DNA of 64,000 nucleotides from Nesterenkonia sp. LB17 (GCF_022565915.1 NZ_JAJOYX010000001.1:124001-188000), one strand, 5' to 3'; positions 1 to 8,706 are shown, counted from the first letter of the stretch. Notes: generated by a model not told the origin, from the letters alone. Made by a program: numbers and translations.

Positions 1-108
1 TTCGCCGTGGGTCCGCACGGCGACGTCGTCACCGTCGCCCGTGGACGCCGCGCCAGGGCCAACACCCAGGCGCTGGTCCTCTGGGAGCCCGGCCCTCGTC
101 GTCGCTGA
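1..108 (+). CDS. C-terminal end of an unidentified protein (5' end outside window)
   Basis: The first 35 codons are open from base 1 and end at TGA 106-108. The tail is Arg-rich (VARGRRARAN, then EPGPRRR). The upstream part lies outside the window and I recognise no family from this fragment. It is read on the same strand as the penicillin-binding protein that follows, and the codon use suits a high-GC gene. It could also be chance open frame. Confidence 0.35.
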   Translation, partial: FAVGPHGDVVTVARGRRARANTQALVLWEPGPRRR

Positions 109-179
109 CCTGGAGACCCTTTGTGCGCACCCCGCGAGTCCTGCCCGAGACGCGCCCACGGTGCCGCAATAATCAGGTC

Positions 180-2120
180 ATGTCTGTCTCCTCTCGCTCC
201 CGGCTGATCATTCCGAGCGCGGTGGGGGTCGCGGCCGTGATGGTGCTCACCGGCTGCAGCGCCGACCCGTCCGAGACCGTGGAAGAGGCCGCCGATGCGC
301 TGGCCTCCGCGATCTCCAGCGGTGACTTCTCCGCGCTGAGCTTTGAATCCGGAGACCCCGAGACCATGACGGCGGCCGTGGAGAATCTCCACGCGCCCTT
401 CGAGGAGCTCACCCCTGAGGTGAGCACCGGCGAGGTCGTGCTCGATGAGCCGCCGGAGGATTCACCCCGCCCGGTCACCGCCACAGTCCCGCTTCAGCAC
501 AGCTGGGAACTGGAGGAGCTCGGCATCGAGGGCGAGGCCTGGACCTATGAGACCACCGCCGAACTGGTCTACGACCAGGAGACCGAGGTCTGGGCAGTGG
601 AAGCCACGCCAGAGATCATCATGCCCGACTATGCCGGCACCGAGTCGATCAGCCTGGCCACCACCCCCGCCGACCGTGGCCGGATCATGGACGACGACGG
701 ACGGGCCATGGTCTACAACCGCGACGTCGTCCGGCTGGGCATCGACAAGGCCCAGCTCGCCCAGGACGGCGAGCCCGCCGATCAAGATACGCTGCGCTCC
801 TCCGCCGAGGCGCTCGCCGAGCTGGTCGAGATCCCGGTGGACCCCTACGTCGAGAGCGTGCTCGGCGGCGGAGACCTGGCCTTCGTGGAGGCCATCACGC
901 TGCGCCGATCCGAAGACGACGTGACCGCCACCGACGTCGAAGCGATCCCCGGCGCCTCAGGCATCTATGACCAGATGTCCTTGGCGGACTCCCGGGACTT
1001 CGCCCCGCTGCTGCTGGGCCGGGTGGGACCGGTGACCGCCGAGTCCCTGGAGGCAGACCCGAGCCTGAGCGTCGGCGACACCATCGGCACCTCCGGCATC
1101 CAGGCCTCCTACGAGCAGACCCTGCGCGGAGCTCCGGGGATGGCGATCCAGAAGGACGGCGAGCCCCTGTACTCGGTGGCCCCCGCCGACGGCGGAGACG
1201 TGGAGACCACCATGGTGCCGCGGCTGCAGAACCTCGCCCAGGAGATCGTCGAAGATCAGGACGCCTCTGGGGCGATCGTCGCCATCCGACCCTCCGACGG
1301 CGGCGTCCTGGCCGCCGCCAGCCACGACCCGGACGGCGGCCAGGTGGAGATCGCCACCCAATCCACCTACGCGCCCGGCTCCACCTTCAAGGTGGTCTCC
1401 TCGCTCGCCATGCTGCGCGACGGACTCACCCCCGACACCGACGTGAGCTGCTCGAACCAGACCACCGTGCACGGGCAGTCCTTCGGCAACTACACCGGGT
1501 TCCCCTCCGAGTACCTCGGAGACATCCCCTTCCGTGACGCGGTGGCAGTCTCCTGCAACACCGTCTTCGCCGACGCCTACGACGATGTGACCTCTGCGGA
1601 GGTCCACCAGGCCGCGCTCGACCTCGGCATCGTCGAGGAGACGCACCTGGGCGTGCCCGCACGGATGGGATCGGTGCCGCAGGACTCCGAGCTCAACCTC
1701 CATGCCTCCAATCTCTTCGGCCAGGGCGTGGTGGAGTCCTCCACCTTGGGCATGGCCACCGTGACCGCCTCGATCGCCACCGGCAGGACCGTCCATCCCC
1801 ACCTGGTCGTGCCGGAGGAGTCGGAGACCCCGGAGAGCGGGATCACAGAAGCCGAGGCCGAGGACCTGCGCACGCTGATGACCGACACCGTGAACTTCGG
1901 CTCGCTGGAGTCGCTCGTGGACGTCCCGGGCGAGCGGATCTACGCCAAGACCGGCACCGCGGAGGCAGGGGACGGCGATGACTCCTACTCCCACACCTGG
2001 GTCATCGCGATGCAGGGAGACCTCGCCGTGGCGATCTTCCTCGAGGAGGGGGAGTTCGGCGGATCCACCAACGGACCGCTGCTGCAGGAGTTCCTGGAGG
2101 GGGCCTCCGCTATCCTGTAG
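180..2120 (+). CDS. Penicillin-binding transpeptidase lipoprotein (class B, MecA-N/NTF2-like N-terminus)
   Basis: Class B penicillin-binding protein, 646 aa, that cross-links peptidoglycan outside the membrane. From ATG 180 it has a lipoprotein signal peptide with lipobox LTGC and the lipidated Cys at residue 26. An NTF2-like (MecA N-terminal) domain and a PBP dimerisation region follow, then the transpeptidase. All three penicilloyl-serine motifs are visible: STFK with nucleophile Ser401, SCN at 458-460 and KTGT at 590-593. An in-frame GTG at 123 would add 19 residues ahead of the signal peptide, so I prefer 180. No pathway partner is adjacent. Homologues are often annotated as penicillin-binding transpeptidase domain proteins. 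Function is clear and the physiological role (elongation or stress) is not. Confidence 0.9.
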   Translation: MSVSSRSRLIIPSAVGVAAVMVLTGCSADPSETVEEAADALASAISSGDFSALSFESGDPETMTAAVENLHAPFEELTPEVSTGEVVLDEPPEDSPRPVTATVPLQHSWELEELGIEGEAWTYETTAELVYDQETEVWAVEATPEIIMPDYAGTESISLATTPADRGRIMDDDGRAMVYNRDVVRLGIDKAQLAQDGEPADQDTLRSSAEALAELVEIPVDPYVESVLGGGDLAFVEAITLRRSEDDVTATDVEAIPGASGIYDQMSLADSRDFAPLLLGRVGPVTAESLEADPSLSVGDTIGTSGIQASYEQTLRGAPGMAIQKDGEPLYSVAPADGGDVETTMVPRLQNLAQEIVEDQDASGAIVAIRPSDGGVLAAASHDPDGGQVEIATQSTYAPGSTFKVVSSLAMLRDGLTPDTDVSCSNQTTVHGQSFGNYTGFPSEYLGDIPFRDAVAVSCNTVFADAYDDVTSAEVHQAALDLGIVEETHLGVPARMGSVPQDSELNLHASNLFGQGVVESSTLGMATVTASIATGRTVHPHLVVPEESETPESGITEAEAEDLRTLMTDTVNFGSLESLVDVPGERIYAKTGTAEAGDGDDSYSHTWVIAMQGDLAVAIFLEEGEFGGSTNGPLLQEFLEGASAIL

Positions 2121-2122
2121 CG

Positions 2123-3067
2123 GTGACTTCCCAGCCCGACATCTCCCAGCCTGACACCTCTGACCCCAAGAATTCTGACCCCGGGAACACCAATCCCGAG
2201 CACGCCGATCCCGAGCACACCGATCCCGGGGACTCCCGACCTCCGCTGCCCATGCGCCGACCGCTCTCCTTCGTCCGGCGCAGCAACCGGCTCAAGCCCA
2301 GCTACCAGCGGACCTGGGACGCGGCGCTGGGGGAGGAGCTGCTGGACATCCCGCACGGAGAGCGCGACACCTCCGTGGCCGAGGGCTTCCGCGTCGGCTG
2401 GGCGGCCGAGTTCGGCCGCACCGCCCCGATCATCGTAGAGATCGGTTCGGGCTCCGGGGAGGCGGTGGCCCATGCCGCCGCCGCCAGTCCGGAGAAGGAC
2501 TTCCTGGCCATCGAGGTCTACAAGCCCGGCGCCGCCCAGCTGGTCAGCAGGATCCGCCGCGAGGGGCTGAGCAACGTCCGGGTCGCCGTGGCCAATGCGC
2601 CCGAGGTCCTGGATCAGCTCTTCGCCCCCGGTCAGGTCGCCGAGGTCTGGATCTTCTTCCCCGACCCCTGGCACAAGAAGAAGCACAACAAGCGTCGGCT
2701 CGTCGATGCGGGGTTCATCGAGAGGGTCGCCAGAGTCCTGCCTGCCGGCGGAGTCTGGCGCCTGGCCACCGACTGGTCCGGCTACGCCGTGCAGATGCGC
2801 TCGCTGATCGGCGCCTCCTCCCAGTTCAGGAACCTCCATGCGGGGGAGCGGGCGGGGGATGACTCGCCGCTGACCGAGGTCCGCCTCCATGATCTGGACG
2901 CCATCTCGATGGGCAAGGAGCCGGCGCCGCTGGAGCTTCACCAGGCCCGGGACGACGACGGCGGCTGGGCTCCCCGGTTCGATGGGCGCGTCCAGACCGA
3001 CTTCGAGACCAAAGCGCTGGCCGTCGGCCGCAGGATCTTTGACCTGACCTTCATCCGGGAGCCATAG
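2123..3067 (+). CDS. trmB: tRNA (guanine-N7-)-methyltransferase
   Basis: TrmB uses SAM to make m7G46 in the tRNA variable loop. The Rossmann SAM site is EIGSGSGEA from about residue 106, and the family signature FPDPWHKKKHNKRR starts at residue 179. At 314 aa it is longer than usual because the first ~43 residues are a low-complexity run of Asp-Pro-containing repeats. An internal ATG at 2252 would remove that tail. The GTG at 2123 sits exactly 6 nt after a TATCCT hexamer (2111-2116) at the end of the preceding gene, which fits a leaderless start and argues for 2123. It lies 2 nt after the penicillin-binding gene. Confidence 0.93.
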   Translation: MTSQPDISQPDTSDPKNSDPGNTNPEHADPEHTDPGDSRPPLPMRRPLSFVRRSNRLKPSYQRTWDAALGEELLDIPHGERDTSVAEGFRVGWAAEFGRTAPIIVEIGSGSGEAVAHAAAASPEKDFLAIEVYKPGAAQLVSRIRREGLSNVRVAVANAPEVLDQLFAPGQVAEVWIFFPDPWHKKKHNKRRLVDAGFIERVARVLPAGGVWRLATDWSGYAVQMRSLIGASSQFRNLHAGERAGDDSPLTEVRLHDLDAISMGKEPAPLELHQARDDDGGWAPRFDGRVQTDFETKALAVGRRIFDLTFIREP

Positions 3068-3300
3068 CGCCAGCCCGGAACACCGAAGACGCTCGCGCCC
3101 AGTCACACCACGGCGTTCTGCCTGCCACCCTGCCTGGACCCAGGAGGAGTCACGCACGCGCTGCGGGAGAAACATGCCGCCCCCGCGGTGAGCAGCACGG
3201 TGAGCAGCGTGGTGCTCGACGGCGTGCAGCGCTGCGACTTCGCCACCGGTGGGTGGGGCGGCGGCTGTGATCCGGAGACCGGCGGAGACGCTCTCGTGGG

Positions 3301-3630
3301 TCAGACCACCAGCCGGTAGCCGCGCTTGACCACGGTCTTGACCATCGACGGGTCAGGCAGTGATTGGCGCAGCCGCGAGACCCACATCTCAAGGGCGTGC
3401 TCTGAGCCGCAGTGCGGCAGCACCGCCAGCAGGTGTTCCCTGGAGAGCACGGCACCTTGGGCCTTCATCAGCGCGCGGAGCAGTGCCAGCGGACCCGGTG
3501 CTAGCTGGACCGGAGCCGCGTCCGGATGCGGCAGGTGCAGAGTGTCGCCGCTGACCTTCATCTCCCCGGATCGGGTGTGCAGACGCAGCGCAGAGCCTCC
3601 CGCCACCGGCTGCTCGGCCGGAACCATCAT
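3301..3630 (-). CDS. Stand-alone winged-helix DNA-binding protein (HemD-tail / OmpR C-terminal type)
   Basis: A 109-aa protein made almost entirely of a Trans_reg_C winged helix: LLRALMKAQGAVLSREHLLA, then EHALEMWVSRLRQSL, then the closing TVVKRGYRLVV. This form (EHA-E--VSRLR, TVVKRGYRL) most resembles the winged helix fused to the C-terminus of uroporphyrinogen-III synthase in many actinobacteria, but here no HemD catalytic part or receiver domain precedes it. A GGGGAGGAG ribosome binding site lies just before ATG 3630, so it is a translated unit and not an obvious fragment. Neighbours give no functional clue. It is either a free regulator or the retained tail of a lost fusion. Confidence 0.7.
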   Translation of the reverse strand: MMVPAEQPVAGGSALRLHTRSGEMKVSGDTLHLPHPDAAPVQLAPGPLALLRALMKAQGAVLSREHLLAVLPHCGSEHALEMWVSRLRQSLPDPSMVKTVVKRGYRLVV

Positions 3631-3657
3631 CGCCGCTCCTCCCCGTGAGGCCTGCGT

Positions 3658-3681
3658 CCAGGCAGCTGCTGGGCTGCCTGG
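3658..3681 (-). other. Perfect 9-bp hairpin in the leader of the winged-helix gene
   Basis: CCAGGCAGC, a 6-nt loop, then GCTGCCTGG. It lies about 27 nt upstream of the ATG at 3630 on the minus strand. It could shape the mRNA leader or act as an operator; nothing in the sequence decides between them. Confidence 0.35.
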
Positions 3682-3749
3682 ACCCCAGGCTAGAGGGAGG
3701 GCGTTTCTCCGCGTTGTCGGCGGTGTGACGCTGATGTGTCCGGGACTCC

Positions 3750-4787
3750 TCAGCGACGCTCCTGTGAATTCTGCGGAAAGGCGCGGCGGGCGAAGATCAG
3801 CAGCCCCAGCAGCAGCAGCCCCGGCAGGATCCAGCCGGAGAGCCCCTGCAGCGTGGCCTGACGCAGGTCCACCATCTCGCCTGCGCTGGCGAACCAGAAG
3901 TGCAGGATCGCCGCGGCCGAGATCATCGACTGCGCGAACGCGGCGGGCCAGATCGAGCCGGACTGCATCCGCAGCCAGGCGAGCACCCCGCCGATGATGA
4001 TCGCGTAGCCGAGCATCAGCGCCAGCGCCTGGAACACCGGGGTCTGGTCATAGAAGAACCCAGCCGCCAGCAGCGGGGCGTACCAGAGCCCGGAGATCAC
4101 CCCGGTGAGCACGACGGCGGCGCGAGGGCCCCAGCGCAGCTGCAGCCGGGGGAAGAGGTAGCCGCGCCAGCCCATCTCGATCCCGGCGTGGAGGAACACG
4201 CCCAGCACCGCGGCGGAGAAGATCACCCCGACCTCCACCAGCATGCCGGTGGCGATGAACTCGGTGGCGTCCTGGCCGAGCCGCGAGCTCAGGTCCTGCA
4301 CGAAGATCGGCATCGAGGGGTCGAAGGGGTAGACCCCGAGCGCGCCGCCCAGCGGCAGCGCCGCGAAGCTGAAGGCGAAGAAGAGCAGCAGTCCCAGCAC
4401 GGACCAGCTCAGGAGCCGGCGCACCGGGCGCAGCGGGGTGATTCCCAGCGCGTCGGTCACGCTCTGTGGTCTTAACACCCGGGCGGGCTGCGCAGTCTCC
4501 ACAGAGACCGCATTCTCCCCGGGGGCCACATCCCCATGATGGCCGTAGAGCACGCCGAGCGGCTGACGGCGCTCCAGCACATAGGCGGTCACCGCGGCCA
4601 GCGCCGGGGTGAGCATGAAGAGGTTGTAGTACACACCGAGCGGTGCGCTGTTGCGCTCCTCCGGGCTCATCAGCACCATGGGCAGGGCGATCAGCCAGCC
4701 GAGCGTCAGCGCCACCAGCACGAAGGTGCTCAGGATGACGAGGGGAGTGCGCGGCGTCGTGGTCAGGGCGGAGGCAGGAACAGTCAC
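3750..4787 (-). CDS. CPBP/Abi-family membrane protein with degenerate catalytic motifs
   Basis: A 345-aa polytopic membrane protein of the CPBP (Rce1/Abi) fold, recognised from GIEMGWRGYLFPRL, then VISGLWYAPLL, then SGSIWPAAFAQSMISA. In active members these read EE-x-x-x-R, F/W-x-x-x-H and H-x-x-x-N. Here the first Glu is Ile, the motif-2 His is Tyr and the motif-3 His is Gln, with the Asn also lost. The fold is kept but the metalloprotease site is gone. GTG 4787 is 6 nt after TAGGGT (4794-4799, minus), consistent with a leaderless mRNA. No bacteriocin genes are adjacent. Likely a non-catalytic membrane protein of unknown role. Confidence 0.8.
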   Translation of the reverse strand: MTVPASALTTTPRTPLVILSTFVLVALTLGWLIALPMVLMSPEERNSAPLGVYYNLFMLTPALAAVTAYVLERRQPLGVLYGHHGDVAPGENAVSVETAQPARVLRPQSVTDALGITPLRPVRRLLSWSVLGLLLFFAFSFAALPLGGALGVYPFDPSMPIFVQDLSSRLGQDATEFIATGMLVEVGVIFSAAVLGVFLHAGIEMGWRGYLFPRLQLRWGPRAAVVLTGVISGLWYAPLLAAGFFYDQTPVFQALALMLGYAIIIGGVLAWLRMQSGSIWPAAFAQSMISAAAILHFWFASAGEMVDLRQATLQGLSGWILPGLLLLGLLIFARRAFPQNSQERR

Positions 4788-4818
4788 GCGAGAACCCTAC
4801 CGGCTCAGCCTGGAATGC

Positions 4819-5610
4819 TCAGCCGCGCCCGGTGCTGCGCCGGGCGATGAAGAACAGCCGCCGGAACGGCAGGATCGTGCCGATCCTGGTCGCCGGGTAG
4901 GCCTCGCGCAGCGCGGCCTTGTACTCCGTGATGAACTCCTCGCGCACATCTGCGGGGAGAGCCTCGAGCACCGGACGCGCCGCCGCCGCAGAGATCCAGT
5001 CGAACACCGGGTCCTCACCCTGCAGCACGTGGTGGTACCGGGTCTCCCAGGCCTCGACCTCCCATCCGGGCAGGGAGACGTCGAGCATGTACTCACTCAG
5101 CTCCGAGGTGGGCTTGAGCAGCGACTCCGGGTCGATGTGCGCGGCATAGGGGCTCTTCGCGGCGAACTGGGCGAGCAGCTGGTGGCTCGGGGCGTTGAAG
5201 TTGCCCGGAACCTGGACCGCCAGCGCGCCGCCGGCGGCCACATTGTCCATGATGGAGGGCAGCAGCTCGCGGTGCTCGGGGATCCACTGCAGCGCGGCAT
5301 TGGAGACGATCAGATCCGCTTGTCGTTCAAGGTCCAGATCCCTGATGTCCGCGCGGGTATAGGAGATCCGATCGTCATCGGTCGCCTCGCCGGCTCGCTG
5401 AAGCATCTCCTCCGAGGAGTCGATTCCGGTGATCCATGCCTTGGGCCACATCCCGCGCAGCACCGGCATCCCGTTGCCGGGCCCGCATCCGAGGTCCACG
5501 ATTCGGTCTGCCTGGGGGGCTCGCACACGCTGGAGCAGGTCGATGAAGGGCTGGGTTCGTTCGGAGGCGTAGGTCAGATACGCACCCGGGTTCCACTGGG
5601 TACTGGGCAT
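4819..5610 (-). CDS. tam: Trans-aconitate 2-methyltransferase
   Basis: Class I SAM-dependent methyltransferase of 263 aa. It starts MPSTQWNPGAYLTYASERTQPF, typical of Tam, and has the SAM motif VDLGCGPGNGMPVL followed by the acidic residue in GIDSSEEML. Tam methylates trans-aconitate, a spontaneous isomer of cis-aconitate that inhibits aconitase. The later segments SNAALQWIPEH and the C-terminal LLPFRRLFFIARR-like ending also fit. ATG 5610 follows TAGACT (5617-5622, minus) by 6 nt, suggesting a leaderless transcript. It is transcribed in the same direction as the CPBP-like gene but has its own promoter. Confidence 0.88.
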   Translation of the reverse strand: MPSTQWNPGAYLTYASERTQPFIDLLQRVRAPQADRIVDLGCGPGNGMPVLRGMWPKAWITGIDSSEEMLQRAGEATDDDRISYTRADIRDLDLERQADLIVSNAALQWIPEHRELLPSIMDNVAAGGALAVQVPGNFNAPSHQLLAQFAAKSPYAAHIDPESLLKPTSELSEYMLDVSLPGWEVEAWETRYHHVLQGEDPVFDWISAAAARPVLEALPADVREEFITEYKAALREAYPATRIGTILPFRRLFFIARRSTGRG

Positions 5611-5729
5611 GGTCCGAGTCTAAATCGGGGTGCTGGCGCGCCGCGCGGGAGTCGACACAATCCGACACCGGATCGCGTTGGCCGCGGAGGGTGGTGTAGC
5701 CGGGAGGCGGCGTGACCCCGGCGGACGGT

Positions 5730-5749
5730 AATGCGAACGAGTTGCAATT
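5730..5749. promoter_or_regulatory. Fur/Zur-like inverted repeat upstream of the AztD-like gene
   Basis: AATGCGAACGAGTTGCAATT is an imperfect 20-bp dyad with matching outer AAT/ATT and central AAC/GTT. It lies 20-39 bp before ATG 5769. Its size, AT-rich arms and place before a His-rich metal-binding lipoprotein suggest a zinc-uptake-regulator site. This is inference from symmetry and context. Confidence 0.4.
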
Positions 5750-5768
5750 AAGCTGGCTCTAAACAAGA

Positions 5769-7325
5769 ATGATTCGCATGATCACCAGACACCTCACTCT
5801 GCCCTCCGTCTTCATGATCTCCGCCCTGGCACTGGTCTCCTGCGCCGACGGTGCGTCCGGGGATGGCGAAGCCGCTGAGGGGGAGACCGCCGCATCCGCT
5901 GAGCCGACCGCGGCCTCCGATGTCGCCGACGACACCGCCGACGACACCTCCGACGGCGAGGACGAGGCGGCTGCTGAAGCTGCCGTCGTCGAGCCCTCCG
6001 ACCGGGAGACCCTTGCCGCCGGCGGCCCCAGCCCACGCCTGGCGATCACCCACGACGGCGGGGTCTCGGTGCTCGACGGCGCGAGTCTGGAGGTGCTCAG
6101 CGAGCACCAGGCCGAAGGCTTTCTCCGAGTCAACCCTGCCGGCGATGGTCGGCACTTCTTCCTCAGCGAGGGTGAGACCTTCCGGCTGATCGACGGCGGC
6201 ACCTGGGGCGAGCCGCATGGGGATCACAATGACTACTTCACCACCGATCCGCACCTCAGCGATGTGACCGTGGATGGTCCCGCTCCTGGGCACGTGGTCT
6301 CCCACGACGGTGTCGGCACGCTGTTCTTCGACGGCAGCGGCGAGATCCACAGCTATGAGCTCGCTGAGCTCTCCGACCTCGACCTCGGGGCTGACTCGGA
6401 GCTGGAGACCGAGGTGGCCGAGACGCAGGAGGCGCACCACGGCGTGGCCGCGGTCTTCGCCGACGGAGGTCGCTTCGAGACCCTGGGCGATGAAGATGGC
6501 AGCAACGGTGCGCGCGTGCTGGACGCCGACGGCGAGGAGGTCGCGCGCAGCGAGGAGTGCCCCGGGCTGCACGGCGAGGCGGCAGGCCCCGAGGGCATGA
6601 TCGCGGTGGGCTGCGAGGACGGCATGATGGTCTTCGACGGCGCCGAGTTCTCCAAGATCGCCGCCGCTGAAGAGTATGCGCGCATCGGCAACCTCTTCCC
6701 GGCCGAGGACTCCTCGATCTTCCTAGGGGACTACAACACGGATGAGGACGGCGAAGAGCCGATGACCCAGGTCGCACTCGTGGACGCCGCAGATGAGGAG
6801 ATCTCCCTGGTCGACCTCGACGCCGCCTATAACTTCCGATCCCTCGCCCGCGGACCTGAGGGCGAAGCCCTCGTCCTCGCCGAGGACGGCCAGCTGCACG
6901 TGATCGATGCAGAGACCGGGGAGCACACCGACCATCTGGAGATCATGGAGGAGTGGACCGAGCCGGAGGAGTGGCAGGAGCCGAGCCCGGCCATCCGCGT
7001 GGTGGGCGACATCGCCTACATCACCGAGCCCGACGCGCAGGCGCTGCACATGGTGGATCTCGGCTCGATGGAGATCATCAACTCAGCCGAGCTGGACTTC
7101 ACCCCGAACGAGATCGCCGCGGTCGACGGTCGGCCGGCCGAGGGGGCGGCGGAACATGAGGGTGAACACGGGGAGGACGAGGCCCACGAGGGGCATGGCC
7201 ACACCGACGACGAGCACGACGATGGTGAGCCCGCCGAAGGCGAGGATGCCGATGACGAGCACGCCGATCATGATCACGCTGAAGACCAGCCCGCCGATGA
7301 CGAGCACGACGATCATGATCACTGA
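5769..7325 (+). CDS. AztD-like secreted zinc-binding lipoprotein with His-rich tail
   Basis: A 518-aa exported protein resembling AztD, the periplasmic zinc metallochaperone that loads the AztC solute-binding protein. It has a lipoprotein signal with lipobox ALVSC (Cys25), an acidic Ala/Asp/Glu-rich linker, then a beta-propeller-like body (repeated DGGVSVLDG, RLIDGG, VFDGAEF and HVIDAETG blades). The last ~60 residues are very rich in His, Asp and Glu (HGHTDDEHDD, HADHDHAED, DEHDDHDH), an obvious divalent-metal binding tail. ATG 5778 is an alternative start that would suit a leaderless mRNA. No AztABC transporter genes are adjacent, so the gene is an orphan here. Zinc is the likely metal; others are possible. 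Confidence 0.7.
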   Translation: MIRMITRHLTLPSVFMISALALVSCADGASGDGEAAEGETAASAEPTAASDVADDTADDTSDGEDEAAAEAAVVEPSDRETLAAGGPSPRLAITHDGGVSVLDGASLEVLSEHQAEGFLRVNPAGDGRHFFLSEGETFRLIDGGTWGEPHGDHNDYFTTDPHLSDVTVDGPAPGHVVSHDGVGTLFFDGSGEIHSYELAELSDLDLGADSELETEVAETQEAHHGVAAVFADGGRFETLGDEDGSNGARVLDADGEEVARSEECPGLHGEAAGPEGMIAVGCEDGMMVFDGAEFSKIAAAEEYARIGNLFPAEDSSIFLGDYNTDEDGEEPMTQVALVDAADEEISLVDLDAAYNFRSLARGPEGEALVLAEDGQLHVIDAETGEHTDHLEIMEEWTEPEEWQEPSPAIRVVGDIAYITEPDAQALHMVDLGSMEIINSAELDFTPNEIAAVDGRPAEGAAEHEGEHGEDEAHEGHGHTDDEHDDGEPAEGEDADDEHADHDHAEDQPADDEHDDHDH

Positions 7326-7329
7326 TCCC

Positions 7330-8292
7330 TCAGTGTCGCGAACTCAGTCCGCTCTCCACGGCTGAGTCCACAGGAAGGGTCGGGGGCACCACGCCTCCGG
7401 CCCTTCTTCGTGCCGCCGCTGCGGTCCACCAGGCTCCGCCGATGATCATCGCGCAGCCCATCAGCTGCCAGGCGCTGGGGATGTCGGCGAAGAGCACCGC
7501 GGCCAGTGCCACCGCGAAGACCGCGGAGAGCAGCATCAGCGTGCTGGACGCGGTCTCGGAGATCGCGGTCATGGCGACGTTGAAGCAAAGGTAGGTGAGC
7601 ACCTGGCCCACGAAGGCCAGCGCAAGCATCGCCCCCCATCCGCCCAGCCCCTCCGGCACCTCCAGGCGACCAAGTCCGGTGGCGGCCAGCGCGGTGGTGA
7701 CCCCTGCCGAGAGGCAGACCAGGCTGAGGATCGTGAAGGGTGCGGACTTGTGGCGCCGAGACTCTTTGGGCGCGGTGCGCCGGATGATCGCCAGGTACAG
7801 CGCATACCCGGTGCCTGCCGCGAGTCCGGCCAGCACCCCCGCGAGCTGGACGTTCCCCAGATCCAGTGCGCCGGCGGTCAGCGCCACCCCGGCGAGCATC
7901 AGCGGGATGATCAGCGCCAGCTGGCGCATCGGCCGCACGCCCTCCATGGCCCACGCGATCAGCGGCAGGATCACGACCTGCACATTGATCAGCACGGTTG
8001 CGATGCCGGGCCCGATCATGTTGATCGAGGTGTTGTAGAAGCTGTAGTCCACGCCCAGCGCGACCCCGGCGATCAGCGCTCCGACCAGTGTGCGGCGCGA
8101 GAGCTTGGCCCTTCCCCTGCGGCGCAGCAGCTCCCAGGCCGCCAGCGGCAGCAGCATCGGCACCGCGAGCAGGCAGCGCCAGGCTGCGACGCTCAGCGGC
8201 TCGCCGTCGATCGCGGAGATCATCGCCGCAGAGGCGGCCATGGCGAGGGTGCCCACCACCATCAGGGCTACGCCGCGTGCGGGAGTCATCAT
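7330..8292 (-). CDS. DMT-superfamily EamA transporter
   Basis: A 320-aa membrane protein with about ten hydrophobic helices in two EamA repeats, each about 140 residues. The first begins GVALMVVGTLAMAASAAMISAIDG and the second begins around LAGVLAGLAAGTGYALYLAII. Members export metabolites or amino acids, and substrate cannot be read from sequence. Its 3' end is only 4 nt from the end of the convergent AztD-like gene. The start is 8 nt after the end of csoR on the same strand, so it may be co-transcribed with csoR. Confidence 0.85.
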   Translation of the reverse strand: MMTPARGVALMVVGTLAMAASAAMISAIDGEPLSVAAWRCLLAVPMLLPLAAWELLRRRGRAKLSRRTLVGALIAGVALGVDYSFYNTSINMIGPGIATVLINVQVVILPLIAWAMEGVRPMRQLALIIPLMLAGVALTAGALDLGNVQLAGVLAGLAAGTGYALYLAIIRRTAPKESRRHKSAPFTILSLVCLSAGVTTALAATGLGRLEVPEGLGGWGAMLALAFVGQVLTYLCFNVAMTAISETASSTLMLLSAVFAVALAAVLFADIPSAWQLMGCAMIIGGAWWTAAAARRRAGGVVPPTLPVDSAVESGLSSRH

Positions 8293-8300
8293 ATGAGTGG

Positions 8301-8657
8301 TCAGGACTTCACGAGGCGGCGGATGGCTGCCGTGGCTTCCTGGATCTTCTCCTCGGCCTCATCCCCGCCGACGGCGACCGCGTCGGCCACGCAGTGCCGG
8401 AGGTGGTCTTCCAGCAGCGCCATCGCCACGTTCTCCAGCGCCGCCGTGGTGGCGCTGATCTGGGTGAGGATGTCGATGCAGTAGGTGTCCTGCTCCACCA
8501 TCCGGTGGATCCCGCGGGCCTGCCCCTCGATCCGGCGCAGTCGCCCCAGGTAGCGGTCCTTCTGCGTCATATAGCCATGATGCTGCTCCTGGGTCGCAGT
8601 GTCGGCAGGGGCATTGGCAGGGATGTTGCCAGGGTCGTCGAGCGCTGCGCTGTCCAT
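8301..8657 (-). CDS. csoR: CsoR-family copper-sensing repressor
   Basis: A small all-helical metalloregulator. The core begins KDRYLGRLRRIEGQARGIHRMVEQ and carries the copper ligand pattern Cys (DTYCIDIL), then His-x-x-x-Cys written HLRHCVADAV. Binding Cu(I) releases it from DNA. The 118-aa version from ATG 8657 has a 29-residue poorly conserved N-terminus; MTQKDRYL is the alternative start at 8570. It is divergent from copZ-copA with a textbook CsoR operator between them, so it should repress both itself and the copper efflux genes. Confidence 0.92.
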   Translation of the reverse strand: MDSAALDDPGNIPANAPADTATQEQHHGYMTQKDRYLGRLRRIEGQARGIHRMVEQDTYCIDILTQISATTAALENVAMALLEDHLRHCVADAVAVGGDEAEEKIQEATAAIRRLVKS

Positions 8658-8706
8658 GGATCCTCCTCAGGTGGCCGAGGCCACCACTATATGAGCTGTG
8701 TTCCAC

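Noticed and set aside
957-1994. 345-codon minus-strand frame inside the penicillin-binding gene
   Set aside because: Shadow of the transpeptidase domain, which holds all three catalytic motifs.
3150-3455. 101-codon minus-strand frame overlapping the winged-helix gene
   Set aside because: Arg/Ser/Pro-rich out-of-frame reading; the frame ending at 3301 carries the recognisable winged helix.
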